Shown here in pieces: positions 52,317-60,109 of a stretch of 64,000 bases of DNA. The position numbers and the translations under genes are program-made. Below the pieces are notes generated by a model. The model saw only the letters and a program-made list of their open reading frames with translations, was not told the origin of the DNA and searched no databases. Where the stretch lies: the NCBI GenBank assembly GCA_003175935.1, contig PSRI01000258.1, positions 1 to 64,000 of the forward strand. The letters run 5' to 3'. Origin of the DNA: Bacteroidota bacterium. Its GTDB lineage: Bacteria; Bacteroidota; Bacteroidia; Chitinophagales; Chitinophagaceae. Every line of letters begins with the position of its first letter. Within the stretch, counting starts at the first letter, position 1.

Positions 52317-52922
52317 GTGTTCACATTGGAATCGAGGCAACAAATCATACTTGGCATTGATCCCGGCACCCTGGTTATGGGTTATGGATTAATTTGCATT
52401 GAAGAAAATCGCATCGTACTCCTCGAGATGAATGTTCTAAAATTACCTCCCCGAAAAGATAATTATAAAAGGCTTTCCATCATCCACCAAAAGGTCTGCG
52501 AAATCATAGATAAATTCCAGCCACACCATTGCGCCATCGAAGCTCCTTTCTTTGGCAAAAATGTGCAGAGTATGTTGAAGCTGGGAAGGGCTCAGGGCGT
52601 TGCTATTGCTGCGGCCATGCAGGCAGGCATTCCCGTTACTGAATATTCTCCAAGAAAAATTAAACAATGCATAACGGGCAATGGTAATGCCGACAAAGAA
52701 CAGGTCTGGAAAATGCTTCAAAGATTAGCGTCTATTGAAGAATCCCCAAAATATTTGGATGCTTCAGATGCACTCGCTGTAGCTATCTGCCACCATTTCC
52801 AAATTTCCTCACCAGTTTTGAAAGCTGCTTTGTCATCCAATGGTTCTAAAAAAACTAAAAAATCTAAATCGGGATGGAAGGAATTCATTGAAGCAAATCC
52901 TGACCGGATTCACCTGCGATAA
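52317..52922 (+). CDS. ruvC: Holliday junction resolvase RuvC
   Basis: RuvC cuts Holliday junctions in concert with RuvAB. The 201-residue protein has the acidic residues in ILGIDPGT, AIEAPFFGKN and DASDALAVAICH, and the phrase ALKLGRAQGVAIAAA-like VLKLGRAQGVAI. It has a longer C-terminal tail, rich in Lys and Ser, than E. coli RuvC. The start is a GTG (or a TTG 9 bases later); no ATG is available. It is divergent from the flippase-like gene with only about 25-57 bp between, and convergent with the HIT gene with no gap. Confidence 0.94.
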   Translation: MFTLESRQQIILGIDPGTLVMGYGLICIEENRIVLLEMNVLKLPPRKDNYKRLSIIHQKVCEIIDKFQPHHCAIEAPFFGKNVQSMLKLGRAQGVAIAAAMQAGIPVTEYSPRKIKQCITGNGNADKEQVWKMLQRLASIEESPKYLDASDALAVAICHHFQISSPVLKAALSSNGSKKTKKSKSGWKEFIEANPDRIHLR

Positions 52923-53312
52923 CTATAGGTTCCGCAATATTTTTTCCTGAACGGATTTCAACTCATCTGGCGAAAGCCTGAGTTTGGCTTTTGTAAAATT
53001 TAAATCGTTTGAAGTGTTTATGGGCACAAGATGGATATGCGCATGGGGAACTTCTAATCCAATGACGCTAATTCCGCACCTGTTACAGGGAAATGATTTT
53101 TCTATAGACTTCGCAATTGGTTGCGCAAATTTCAGGATCCCTTCGAGGTACTCAGCAGGAAGATCAAACAAATTATCAGTTTCAATTTTGGGAACAACGA
53201 GTGTATGCCCTTTTACCAGTGGAAATATATCCAGGAACGCAAAATATCTGTCATCCTCAGCAATTTTGTATGATGGTATTTCGCCTGCGATAATCTTTGA
53301 AAATATGGTCAT
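52923..53312 (-). CDS. HIT-family nucleotide hydrolase
   Basis: A 129-residue protein of the histidine-triad family. It has FSKIIAGEIPSYKIAEDD near the start, YFAFLDIFPLVKGHTLVVPK, and the catalytic triad HAHIHLVPI. Such proteins hydrolyse nucleotide-lipid or AMP-type bonds; the branch near PKCI/HINT is most likely. It abuts the stop of ruvC. Downstream of greA on the same strand with 75 bp between. Confidence 0.93.
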   Translation of the reverse strand: MTIFSKIIAGEIPSYKIAEDDRYFAFLDIFPLVKGHTLVVPKIETDNLFDLPAEYLEGILKFAQPIAKSIEKSFPCNRCGISVIGLEVPHAHIHLVPINTSNDLNFTKAKLRLSPDELKSVQEKILRNL

Positions 53313-53386
53313 AACCGAAAATTGAATTTCAAAGAAGTTAAAATAGTTCCCCGGAATTTTCTTGCGAAAAAGATATCCTGCAGAAA

Positions 53387-53857
53387 TTAAACACCAATTT
53401 CTTCAATCTTAAATTTAATAACGCCGGCGGGTGCCTGCACTTCTGCAACCTCACCAACCTGCTTACCTAACAAGCCTTTTCCGATAGGTGATGTGATTGA
53501 AATTTTTCCAGCTTTCAGGTCAGCTTCTTTTTCAGATACTAACTGATATGTAACCTGCTTTTTAGTATTGAGATTTGTGAGAGTAACTTTTGTAAGAATG
53601 CTCACTTTACTTATATCAATATTATTCGTTTCGAGGATTCTTGCATTCGCAATATCACCCTCGAGCTTAGCAATTCTTGCTTCTAAAATTCCCTGTGATT
53701 CTTTGGCCGCATCGTATTCCGCATTTTCTTTGAGATCGCCTTTTTCACGGGCTTCCGCAATAGCACGGGAAGCCGCCGGCCTGTCTACCGCACGCATTTT
53801 CTGAAGTTCAGCCTTCATCTGCTCTAGCGTTTCCTTAGAAACGTACATTACACTCAT
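53387..53857 (-). CDS. greA: Transcription elongation factor GreA
   Basis: GreA rescues backtracked RNA polymerase by stimulating RNA cleavage. The ATG at 53857 gives 157 residues: YVSKETLEQMKAELQKMRAV, the acidic coiled-coil tip GDLKENAEYDAAKE (with the Asp/Glu needed for activity), then the C-terminal domain with VTYQLVSEKEADLKAGKISI and SPIGKGLLGKQVGE. This is standard. An upstream ATG (53869) is possible. A promoter and a terminator-like hairpin lie in its leader, see 53881-53968. Confidence 0.95.
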   Translation of the reverse strand: MSVMYVSKETLEQMKAELQKMRAVDRPAASRAIAEAREKGDLKENAEYDAAKESQGILEARIAKLEGDIANARILETNNIDISKVSILTKVTLTNLNTKKQVTYQLVSEKEADLKAGKISITSPIGKGLLGKQVGEVAEVQAPAGVIKFKIEEIGV

Positions 53858-53880
53858 GGTTAACCCCATTTTGGTTATAA

Positions 53881-53922
53881 AAGAAAAAAATAACAACGCC
53901 TCAGTTCATGCCTGAAGCGTTG
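53881..53922 (-). terminator. Terminator-like hairpin in the greA leader
   Basis: CAACGC (53894-53899) pairs with GCGTTG (53917-53922), and TCAG with CTGA inside, with one mismatch and a 7-base loop. On the minus strand it is followed by TTATTTTTTTCTT (53893-53881). It lies between the greA promoter and its start codon, so it can stop transcription before greA. Confidence 0.75.
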
Positions 53923-53937
53923 CACTATGTATTGGGG

Positions 53938-53968
53938 CAAAATTAAAAGAAAATTGATTTCAAACAAA
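53938..53968 (-). promoter_or_regulatory. Promoter of greA, full -33/-7 match
   Basis: TTTG (53968-53965), 19 bases, TAATTTTG (53945-53938) on the minus strand. Transcription should start near 53931, about 10 bases before the hairpin. Confidence 0.75.
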
Positions 53969-54024
53969 CTTTAAAGCACTTTCCTTGAAAGATGGCTTTT
54001 GCCTGAAATCCGTGCATAAACTGA

Positions 54025-54585
54025 TTAATGCCTGAATTTATATTGTGCAAAACCTTCCACAGATGTTATTTTTCCATTCCTCAGCCCCCAATTTTCCTGA
54101 TAAATTGTTGAGTCGGCTTTTCCATTTAAGGACACTGCCTTTTCTTTCATCCAGGTGGAAACCCAATCCTCATTGCGATCATTACTGTGTAATGGAATGA
54201 ACGCGAGGAATGATTCGTTTAACGATTTGAACCTGGCCCTGAAAGTTGCAATCCTTTTAACGGCTTCATCCGCACTAACATTACCCGAACGGGTATCATA
54301 AAGTCTAAACTTAACCGAATCAGCAAAAAATTTTTTTAATTCATCCGTCTTTCCTTCTTCTAAAGCTTTATAAAAATCCAGTACCACCCTGGTATTATTC
54401 GGATCTCCGATTTTCCATTCTGCCGAATATTCTGCTGCATAAGGATAATCAATTTTCGGCGTGGGCTTCACTTCCGCAACGGTAGTGTCGGCAGGCTTTT
54501 TTTCTTCCACTACAGGCGTAGATGCCTGATTGTTGCAAGACATCATAAAACCAACAGCGATAAATGATCCTAATAATTTTTTCAT
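54025..54585 (-). CDS. NTF2/SnoaL-like lipoprotein, copy 1
   Basis: A 186-residue exported protein. The lipobox ends at MMSC (residue 17), followed by a Pro/Thr/Lys linker. The mature domain (about 50-180) shows a helix-rich start (YPYAAEYSAEWKIGDPNNTRVVLDFYKALEEGKTDELKKFF) and a sheet (NEDWVSTWMKEKAV, YQENWGLRNGKITSVEGFAQYK), the pattern of SnoaL-like folds. The ATG at 54585 is chosen because sequence upstream of it would overlap the next gene. It is a tandem paralog of the gene at 54623-55174. Confidence 0.82.
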   Translation of the reverse strand: MKKLLGSFIAVGFMMSCNNQASTPVVEEKKPADTTVAEVKPTPKIDYPYAAEYSAEWKIGDPNNTRVVLDFYKALEEGKTDELKKFFADSVKFRLYDTRSGNVSADEAVKRIATFRARFKSLNESFLAFIPLHSNDRNEDWVSTWMKEKAVSLNGKADSTIYQENWGLRNGKITSVEGFAQYKFRH

Positions 54586-54622
54586 AGCATCAAAGTTTTT
54601 TCTTGATAATTTGAAATGGTTT

Positions 54623-55174
54623 TTATTTTTCAGCGGCTGGAAATTTCTGATCGTATTCTCCCCAATATGAAATCCTGCCGTTCTTAACCTGATACATTCC
54701 ATGAGATTGAGTCGAATCTTTTGAACCATCCTTATGCGTTTCATATAATTCGTACCAAACAAAAACCCAGTCTTCATTTTTATCAACTGCATGTACCGGC
54801 ATCCAGGCTGTAATTTTGTAATCCATTGCCTGAATTTCCTCTCTAATTTTGGCTCCTAATTCAGCGAGACTATCACCGGTTCCACTGAAGTGATTCCCGT
54901 CAGCAAAATCTGCGTTAACCGTGTCGGCATAATATTGACGAAGATCCTTTGTTCTACCGTCGCGCCAGGCCATAAAAAGATCAAGAACCAGTTTAGAATT
55001 TTTTGGATCACCAGTTGTGAAATTGGACGAATATTCTGCATTGAATGGATATACAATAGGAGCCGCCAAAGTAACTGTATCCTTCTTTTCCGCAGCTGCA
55101 TTTTGATTTGCCCCTGAACTGCAGGAAACGAATACAACCATTAAAAGGCATCCGGTAATCAGGTAATTTTTCAT
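54623..55174 (-). CDS. NTF2/SnoaL-like lipoprotein, copy 2
   Basis: A 183-residue exported protein, upstream of its paralog on the same strand. The lipobox ends at VSC. Clear matches to the other copy: VYPFNAEYSSNFTTGDPKNSKLVLDLF, RTKDLRQYYADTV, and NEDWVFVWYELYETH with a final YQVKNGRISYWGEYDQ. The domain is probably a SnoaL-like ligand-binding fold with unknown ligand. A perfect 12-bp palindrome (55210-55221) lies 36 bp before its start. Confidence 0.82.
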   Translation of the reverse strand: MKNYLITGCLLMVVFVSCSSGANQNAAAEKKDTVTLAAPIVYPFNAEYSSNFTTGDPKNSKLVLDLFMAWRDGRTKDLRQYYADTVNADFADGNHFSGTGDSLAELGAKIREEIQAMDYKITAWMPVHAVDKNEDWVFVWYELYETHKDGSKDSTQSHGMYQVKNGRISYWGEYDQKFPAAEK

Positions 55175-55209
55175 GATTTGAATTTTAATTGATGAATCCC
55201 ATTAGGGTG

Positions 55210-55221
55210 CGGATTAATCCG
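55210..55221. promoter_or_regulatory. 12-bp perfect palindrome upstream of the lipoprotein pair
   Basis: CGGATTAATCCG reads the same on both strands. It lies 36 bp before the start of the first lipoprotein gene and could be an operator, but no regulator is known. Confidence 0.35.
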
Positions 55222-55359
55222 GGCAGGACGAATAACTAATAATGTAATAATTAAACGAATATTATCAGGAATTCACTGGAAGAAATAAAATAAAACATAA
55301 GGTAAAAAACTATCCCGGCTCCAACAAATCAATCCCTGCGGTTTTAACCGTTACATGGC

Positions 55360-56283
55360 TTACAATTTCAATTTCTCGAGGATGATTTTGGCCATTTTAA
55401 AAAAGGCCTCATGACTGTACCCTGCAATATGCGGAGTAATGAGAACATTTGGCTGGTCACTCAACCACTTTAATTGATACTTTTCTTCAGGAGTATAAGT
55501 ATCCAGTTTTTCATTTTCAAGAACGTCTAATCCAGCCCCTGAGATTTTTTTATCCTCCAACGCCTTAATGATCGCAGAAGTATTCTGAATTTTTCCTCTT
55601 GAAGTATTAATGAAAATCGGCTTATTTTCAAGACGATTAAAGAATTCAGTATTTGCCAAATGAAAAGTTTCCTGGGTGAGTGGTATATGTAAACTGATCA
55701 CATCAGCATATTTTGAAATTTGGTCCATATTCGCCTCGTGAACATTTCCTTTTGCAAATCCAAATTTGTACTTATCATAAGCCAGGATTGAAACATCAAA
55801 GGCAGAAAGCAGCTTTGCAAACGAGCTACCGGTATTGCCAAATCCAATTATTCCAACCGTTTTACCTGTCAATTCTGTTCCCCGATTGGCATCCCTTATC
55901 CATTTTCCATCTGCAACTTCTTTGGAACTACTATTTAAATTATTCAACAAAGTAAGCAACATTCCCAGGGAATGCTCTGCAACTGCATTTCGATTTCCTT
56001 CAGGACTACTTTCGCACCTTATTCCTTTAGATTCAGCATACGCCACGTCTATTAACTCCATGCCACTACCCAAACGCCCAATCCATTTTAATTTGGGAGA
56101 TCGATCGATGATATTTTTATCAATTTTCAATCTCGTTGTTACTATCAAACCCTCGGTATCTTCCATATCTTTTTCAAGCTCTTCATAACTGATCCGGGGG
56201 CTATAGTGAACAGTAAATCCTCTTTGCTTCAACTGGTCAATCAAATATTCATGCGCTTTTGCTGTGATAATTACCTTCCTCAT
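55360..56283 (-). CDS. D-2-hydroxyacid dehydrogenase
   Basis: A 307-residue enzyme of the D-isomer 2-hydroxyacid dehydrogenase family, reducing 2-keto acids with NAD(P)H. It shows the cofactor motif [15 protein letters not shown], the basic residue in [10 protein letters not shown], the acidic residue in [11 protein letters not shown], and the His in [10 protein letters not shown]. Phosphoglycerate dehydrogenase-like is possible, but the C-terminal ACT domain is absent, so the substrate cannot be fixed. It lies 7 bp after rsmA on the same strand. Confidence 0.9.
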   Translation of the reverse strand: MRKVIITAKAHEYLIDQLKQRGFTVHYSPRISYEELEKDMEDTEGLIVTTRLKIDKNIIDRSPKLKWIGRLGSGMELIDVAYAESKGIRCESSPEGNRNAVAEHSLGMLLTLLNNLNSSSKEVADGKWIRDANRGTELTGKTVGIIGFGNTGSSFAKLLSAFDVSILAYDKYKFGFAKGNVHEANMDQISKYADVISLHIPLTQETFHLANTEFFNRLENKPIFINTSRGKIQNTSAIIKALEDKKISGAGLDVLENEKLDTYTPEEKYQLKWLSDQPNVLITPHIAGYSHEAFFKMAKIILEKLKL

Positions 56284-56290
56284 AATTCTT

Positions 56291-57055
56291 TCAGGAAATA
56301 TTTTTTTTCATTTTAAAAGTGAGATTACCAAAATCCTCCAGGCTTAGCTGTTCGGCTCTTTTGTCAAAAATCGGATCCTTAATAATTTCTTCGTCAAATA
56401 ATTTTCTAACGGCATTACGCAAGGTCTTACGCCTTTGATTAAACGCTGTTTTAACAAGCAAAAAATAATCCTCTTCGCTCCTCATGTTTGGGCCAGTTGC
56501 ATTGGGTAGCAATCGGATGACGGCGCTTTTAACTTTAGGTGGCGGATTGAAACATTTTTCATGTACCTCAAACAGATATTCAACCTTAAAAAACGCCTGC
56601 ACTAATACGCTGGTTATTCCATAAATTTTTGATCCCGGCTTAGCTGCAACTCTTTGTGCAACTTCTTTTTGGAACATACCCACCATACATTCCACATCTT
56701 TCTTCCAGTCCAGTATTTTAAAAAGAATTTGTGATGAGATATTGTATGGGAAATTACCAACAACGGTAAATGGGCCCTCAAATGGTTTATCTATTTCAAG
56801 AATGCTTTTATGAATGATTTTCCCGGTAATTGATGGAAAATTCGTTTCCAGGTATTCAACTTTTTCTTCGTCCAGCTCAACAGCCTTAAATTTTATATCA
56901 GGAATTTCCAACAGGTGTTTTGTAAGGGCGCCTGCACCAGGGCCCACTTCCAGAAGTTGATCAAAGGGTCGATCCTTAATAGAGGCAATAATCTTCAGGA
57001 CCATATTTTCGTCCCGCAAAAAATGCTGACCCAATGATTTTTTCAGCTTATACAT
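56291..57055 (-). CDS. rsmA: 16S rRNA adenine dimethyltransferase RsmA (KsgA)
   Basis: RsmA dimethylates two adjacent adenines near the 3' end of 16S rRNA. The 254-residue protein has [18 protein letters not shown] at the start, the SAM-binding [16 protein letters not shown], the catalytic [10 protein letters not shown] and the phrase [13 protein letters not shown]. The ATG at 57055 is preferred over the TTG at 57067. In many bacteria it lies beside pdxA, as here, although here divergent. Confidence 0.96.
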   Translation of the reverse strand: MYKLKKSLGQHFLRDENMVLKIIASIKDRPFDQLLEVGPGAGALTKHLLEIPDIKFKAVELDEEKVEYLETNFPSITGKIIHKSILEIDKPFEGPFTVVGNFPYNISSQILFKILDWKKDVECMVGMFQKEVAQRVAAKPGSKIYGITSVLVQAFFKVEYLFEVHEKCFNPPPKVKSAVIRLLPNATGPNMRSEEDYFLLVKTAFNQRRKTLRNAVRKLFDEEIIKDPIFDKRAEQLSLEDFGNLTFKMKKNIS

Positions 57056-57127
57056 AAAGGATGTCAAAAGTACAAAAGAGCAGCCTCATAAAGGTGAATG
57101 CATTAAATTCGCATAATAATTTGAGCT

Positions 57128-58231
57128 ATGCCCAACGAAATTAATAAGCCTGTTATTGGAATTTCATGCGGAGATATTAATGGAATAGGTATTGAACTTA
57201 TCATCAAAACCTTTGGTGACAACAGAATACTTGAACAATGCACCCCTATTATATTTGCATCTAATAAGGTCATTAATTTCTATCGCAAATCAATCCCTGA
57301 AGTAAATTTTAATTTTCAGAGCGTCCGCGAAACAAACCGCGTTAATCATAAACAAATTAACGTTTACAATTGCTGGGAAGAAGAGGTCAACATCAATCCT
57401 GGTCAGCTTACTGAGGCGGGTGGCAAATATGCAATCAAATCTCTACAGGTGGCCATTCAGGCACTCAAAGATAGCTCCATCAATGGCCTGGTAACTGCAC
57501 CCATACACAAAAAAAATGTGCAATCTCCTGAGTTTAACTACAGTGGCCATACTCCATTTTTAAAAGTTGCATTTGGGGCCGAAGACGTGCTAATGCTCAT
57601 GGTAGCTGAAAATATGCGAGTGGGCCTGGTTACCGAACATCTACCCCTAAGCGAAGTTGCAGGAAATATTACCCGCCAGGCCATTCTCAGCAAACTGCAT
57701 ATTCTAAAAGAAAGTCTCCAAAAAGATTTCAGAATTGATAAACCGAAGATTGCAGTTTTAGGATTGAATCCACATGCAGGGGATGAAGGATTGATTGGAA
57801 AAGAAGAAGAAGAAATCATTAAGCCCGCAATTAAAGAAGCCAAGCACGCAAATATCCTTGCAAATGGTCCTTATAGTGCTGACGCATTTTTTGCACGAGG
57901 CGGTCACGAAAAATTTGATGCAGTTTTAGCAATGTACCACGACCAGGGATTGATCCCTTTCAAATCTCTTGCTATTGGAACTGGTGTGAATTATACTGCA
58001 GGCCTACCGGTTGTGCGTACCAGCCCCGACCATGGAACAGCCTTTGACATTGCCGGAAAAAATAAAGCAGATGAATCTTCTTTCCGCGCTGCTATTTTCA
58101 AAGCCGTGGATATTTATCAAAGCAGAATTGAGTATGCTCAAAACCGGGCCAATCCAATGAAGCGCATGTCTGAAGTGGTTCTTACAAATGTGGAGGATGA
58201 AAAAATTGAAGAATCGGGAGAAGGAGCATAA
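57128..58231 (+). CDS. pdxA: 4-hydroxythreonine-4-phosphate dehydrogenase
   Basis: PdxA makes 3-amino-1-hydroxyacetone phosphate in the vitamin B6 pathway of the DXP-dependent type. The 367-residue protein has GISCGDINGIGIELIIK at the N-terminus, SGHTPFLKVAFGA, the metal-binding His-containing MYHDQGLIPFK, and VRTSPDHGTAFDIAGKNKAD. Divergent from rsmA (72 bp) and its stop abuts that of the LolA-like gene. Confidence 0.95.
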   Translation: MPNEINKPVIGISCGDINGIGIELIIKTFGDNRILEQCTPIIFASNKVINFYRKSIPEVNFNFQSVRETNRVNHKQINVYNCWEEEVNINPGQLTEAGGKYAIKSLQVAIQALKDSSINGLVTAPIHKKNVQSPEFNYSGHTPFLKVAFGAEDVLMLMVAENMRVGLVTEHLPLSEVAGNITRQAILSKLHILKESLQKDFRIDKPKIAVLGLNPHAGDEGLIGKEEEEIIKPAIKEAKHANILANGPYSADAFFARGGHEKFDAVLAMYHDQGLIPFKSLAIGTGVNYTAGLPVVRTSPDHGTAFDIAGKNKADESSFRAAIFKAVDIYQSRIEYAQNRANPMKRMSEVVLTNVEDEKIEESGEGA

Positions 58232-58927
58232 TCATTTAAACACCGAATCTGATATTCCTTTATTAATAGTGTAAGATTTGTAAGAAATCTCGAGCCTCCC
58301 TTTTTTATTCTGGGTTTTTGCTGCATTTTGACCCTGCGGTTGATCTTCTTCATATTCAAAAGTTACACCCTTCGGTATTTTGTAATCTTTCGTATTGAAT
58401 ACAAAGACAACTTTATCAGGCAATCCATATTCTGAATACTTCCCGTAAGTTAGTTCCATTTCATAAGTTCCATTTTCTTTAGTAGTCGTGATGGCCTTCC
58501 TGATCAAAAGATTTTTTTCATCGATGTACATTGTTGTAAGAACAACATCGGAGTTGTCGCTGAGCGGAATAAGTTTCACAACTGTAACCGGGCTGTTCCC
58601 AATCGTTGAATTACCTGCAGGAACTGCCGTAAAATCATCAGTAACCAGCATGGAATTGAGATTAATGCTAACTCCACCTTTGGGCATAATAGAAATGCCA
58701 CCCTCTTTTCGAATTTTGAAATGATCCGGTTTCTTGAAGAATATATTTACGTTTGATTCGGGAACTTTTAGGAATGCAACATCAGTTTTTAGTGTGCCCA
58801 TTGCTTCATAATCATTCACCTTTTCAAGCTTTTCTCTCACTTTATTCACGAGTGCTTTCGCGTCCTGAGCCTGAATATTTTGAAGAACAGAGGTCAGCAG
58901 GAATGTAATGAAGAGCCACTTACTCAT
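58232..58927 (-). CDS. LolA-like exported protein
   Basis: A protein of about 232 residues of the LolA-like (outer-membrane lipoprotein carrier) fold. Signal peptide MSKWLFITFLLTSVLQNIQAQ, then a helix ALVNKVREKLEKVNDYEA, antiparallel strands (SNVNIFFKKPDHFKIRKEGG, VVLTTMYIDEKNLLIRKA) and a closing strand SYKSYTINKGISDSVFK. A start at 58945 is also possible; longer versions overlap the next gene. It may be a lipoprotein carrier or, in this context, a substrate-binding helper. Downstream of the TIM-barrel gene on the same strand with 79 bp between. Confidence 0.82.
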   Translation of the reverse strand: MSKWLFITFLLTSVLQNIQAQDAKALVNKVREKLEKVNDYEAMGTLKTDVAFLKVPESNVNIFFKKPDHFKIRKEGGISIMPKGGVSINLNSMLVTDDFTAVPAGNSTIGNSPVTVVKLIPLSDNSDVVLTTMYIDEKNLLIRKAITTTKENGTYEMELTYGKYSEYGLPDKVVFVFNTKDYKIPKGVTFEYEEDQPQGQNAAKTQNKKGRLEISYKSYTINKGISDSVFK

Positions 58928-59006
58928 AGGTTCCATCCATTTCATAGTCCATAATACGACAATCCTTCGGCAAAGTTTTTTCCCCTGATGCTTTTTAACT
59001 AAATCA

Positions 59007-59933
59007 TCACAGGAAATTATCGCTATCGCGATATGCTTTGATAAGAGCCTGCTCGCCTTCCTTGCCGGGTTTGGCATTTCCATGTTCCATCCCAAGCACA
59101 CCTTTAAATCCTTTTTCGTAAATGTGTTTGAAGATATTCTTATAATTCATTTCTCCCGTCGTGGGTTCATTTCTGTGTGGGTTATCTCCAATTTGGAAAT
59201 AGGCGATTTCACTCCAGCATTTATCGATGTTATTAATAATGTTACCCTCATTGCGCTGCATATGATACATGTCGAACAATATTTTACATGACGGACTATT
59301 CACCGCCTTGCAAATCATATATGTTTGATCGGAATCCCTGAGAAATAAATCAGGAGTATCACTTAAAGGTTCCAACACCATAATGAGGTTATTTTTTTCC
59401 AGGATCTCAATTCCTTTTCTCAATCCTTCTATAACATTAGCTGTTTGAATCCCGATGGGCAATTCCCTGGCAAAATCTCCGGGAACCATGGTTGTCCATT
59501 TTGCATTAACGCGTTTAGCAGCTTCTACAGCCGTTTTACAACCCTGCACAAAAATGTCCACTGATTCTTTTTTGCCAGAAGCGAGAGTATTTGCACCATT
59601 TCCACCCTTGGGCAGCACAAAAACACCCATGCTCATTCCCAATTTAGCCATGGTATCCCCAATCTTCGATTGCATTTCGGGTGTACGGCCACACAATCCA
59701 TTATCTTCCATGGCACGAAATCCCATGTCATATGCAAATTTCAGCTGATTCAAAAAATCATCTCCGGCGCTGTTCTTAAACATTCCGTCGTGGATCGCAT
59801 AATTGAGGTTGAAAGGCTTTTCTGCCGGCCCAAATTTTTTATTTCCCAAAATTTCATTTGCTACCAGGGTTCCGCCGGCGAGAGTAGATGCACCGGTCAT
59901 GATTCCATTTTTTAAAAAACTTCTTCTTTGCAT
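59007..59933 (-). CDS. Tat-exported TIM-barrel protein, hydroxypyruvate isomerase-like
   Basis: A 308-residue xylose-isomerase-like TIM barrel. The N-terminus carries a twin-arginine signal (RRSFLKNGIM... with a following hydrophobic run), so it is exported folded. The metal-site pattern is intact: Glu in MVLEPLSD, Asp and His in ILFDMYHMQ, His in IGDNPHRNEP, and Glu in GMEHG. The closest named relatives are hydroxypyruvate isomerases and sugar-phosphate epimerases, but export suggests another substrate, perhaps a sugar derivative in the periplasm. Divergent from the FGE-like gene. Confidence 0.88.
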   Translation of the reverse strand: MQRRSFLKNGIMTGASTLAGGTLVANEILGNKKFGPAEKPFNLNYAIHDGMFKNSAGDDFLNQLKFAYDMGFRAMEDNGLCGRTPEMQSKIGDTMAKLGMSMGVFVLPKGGNGANTLASGKKESVDIFVQGCKTAVEAAKRVNAKWTTMVPGDFARELPIGIQTANVIEGLRKGIEILEKNNLIMVLEPLSDTPDLFLRDSDQTYMICKAVNSPSCKILFDMYHMQRNEGNIINNIDKCWSEIAYFQIGDNPHRNEPTTGEMNYKNIFKHIYEKGFKGVLGMEHGNAKPGKEGEQALIKAYRDSDNFL

Positions 59934-60109
59934 ATGGCAATAGTTTGAAAAATAAATTTAGGTACAAAGAACAGCATGTGCCAAAAAATATTGAATAAAC
60001 ACTTATTGATTTTATCCTCAATTTCCGAAACCGATTGCGTAAAAGTTCCTTATGGTACAGGTCAGGATTTTTAAATTCTTTTCTTAACTTTCCACACCCA
60101 GCAAAACGG

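Noticed and set aside
54586-54792. N-terminal extension of lipoprotein copy 1
   Set aside because: It runs through the paralog's coding end and lacks a signal; the lipobox start at 54585 fits better.
58928-59101. N-terminal extension of the LolA-like protein
   Set aside because: It overlaps the end of the TIM-barrel gene and would hide the clear signal peptide.
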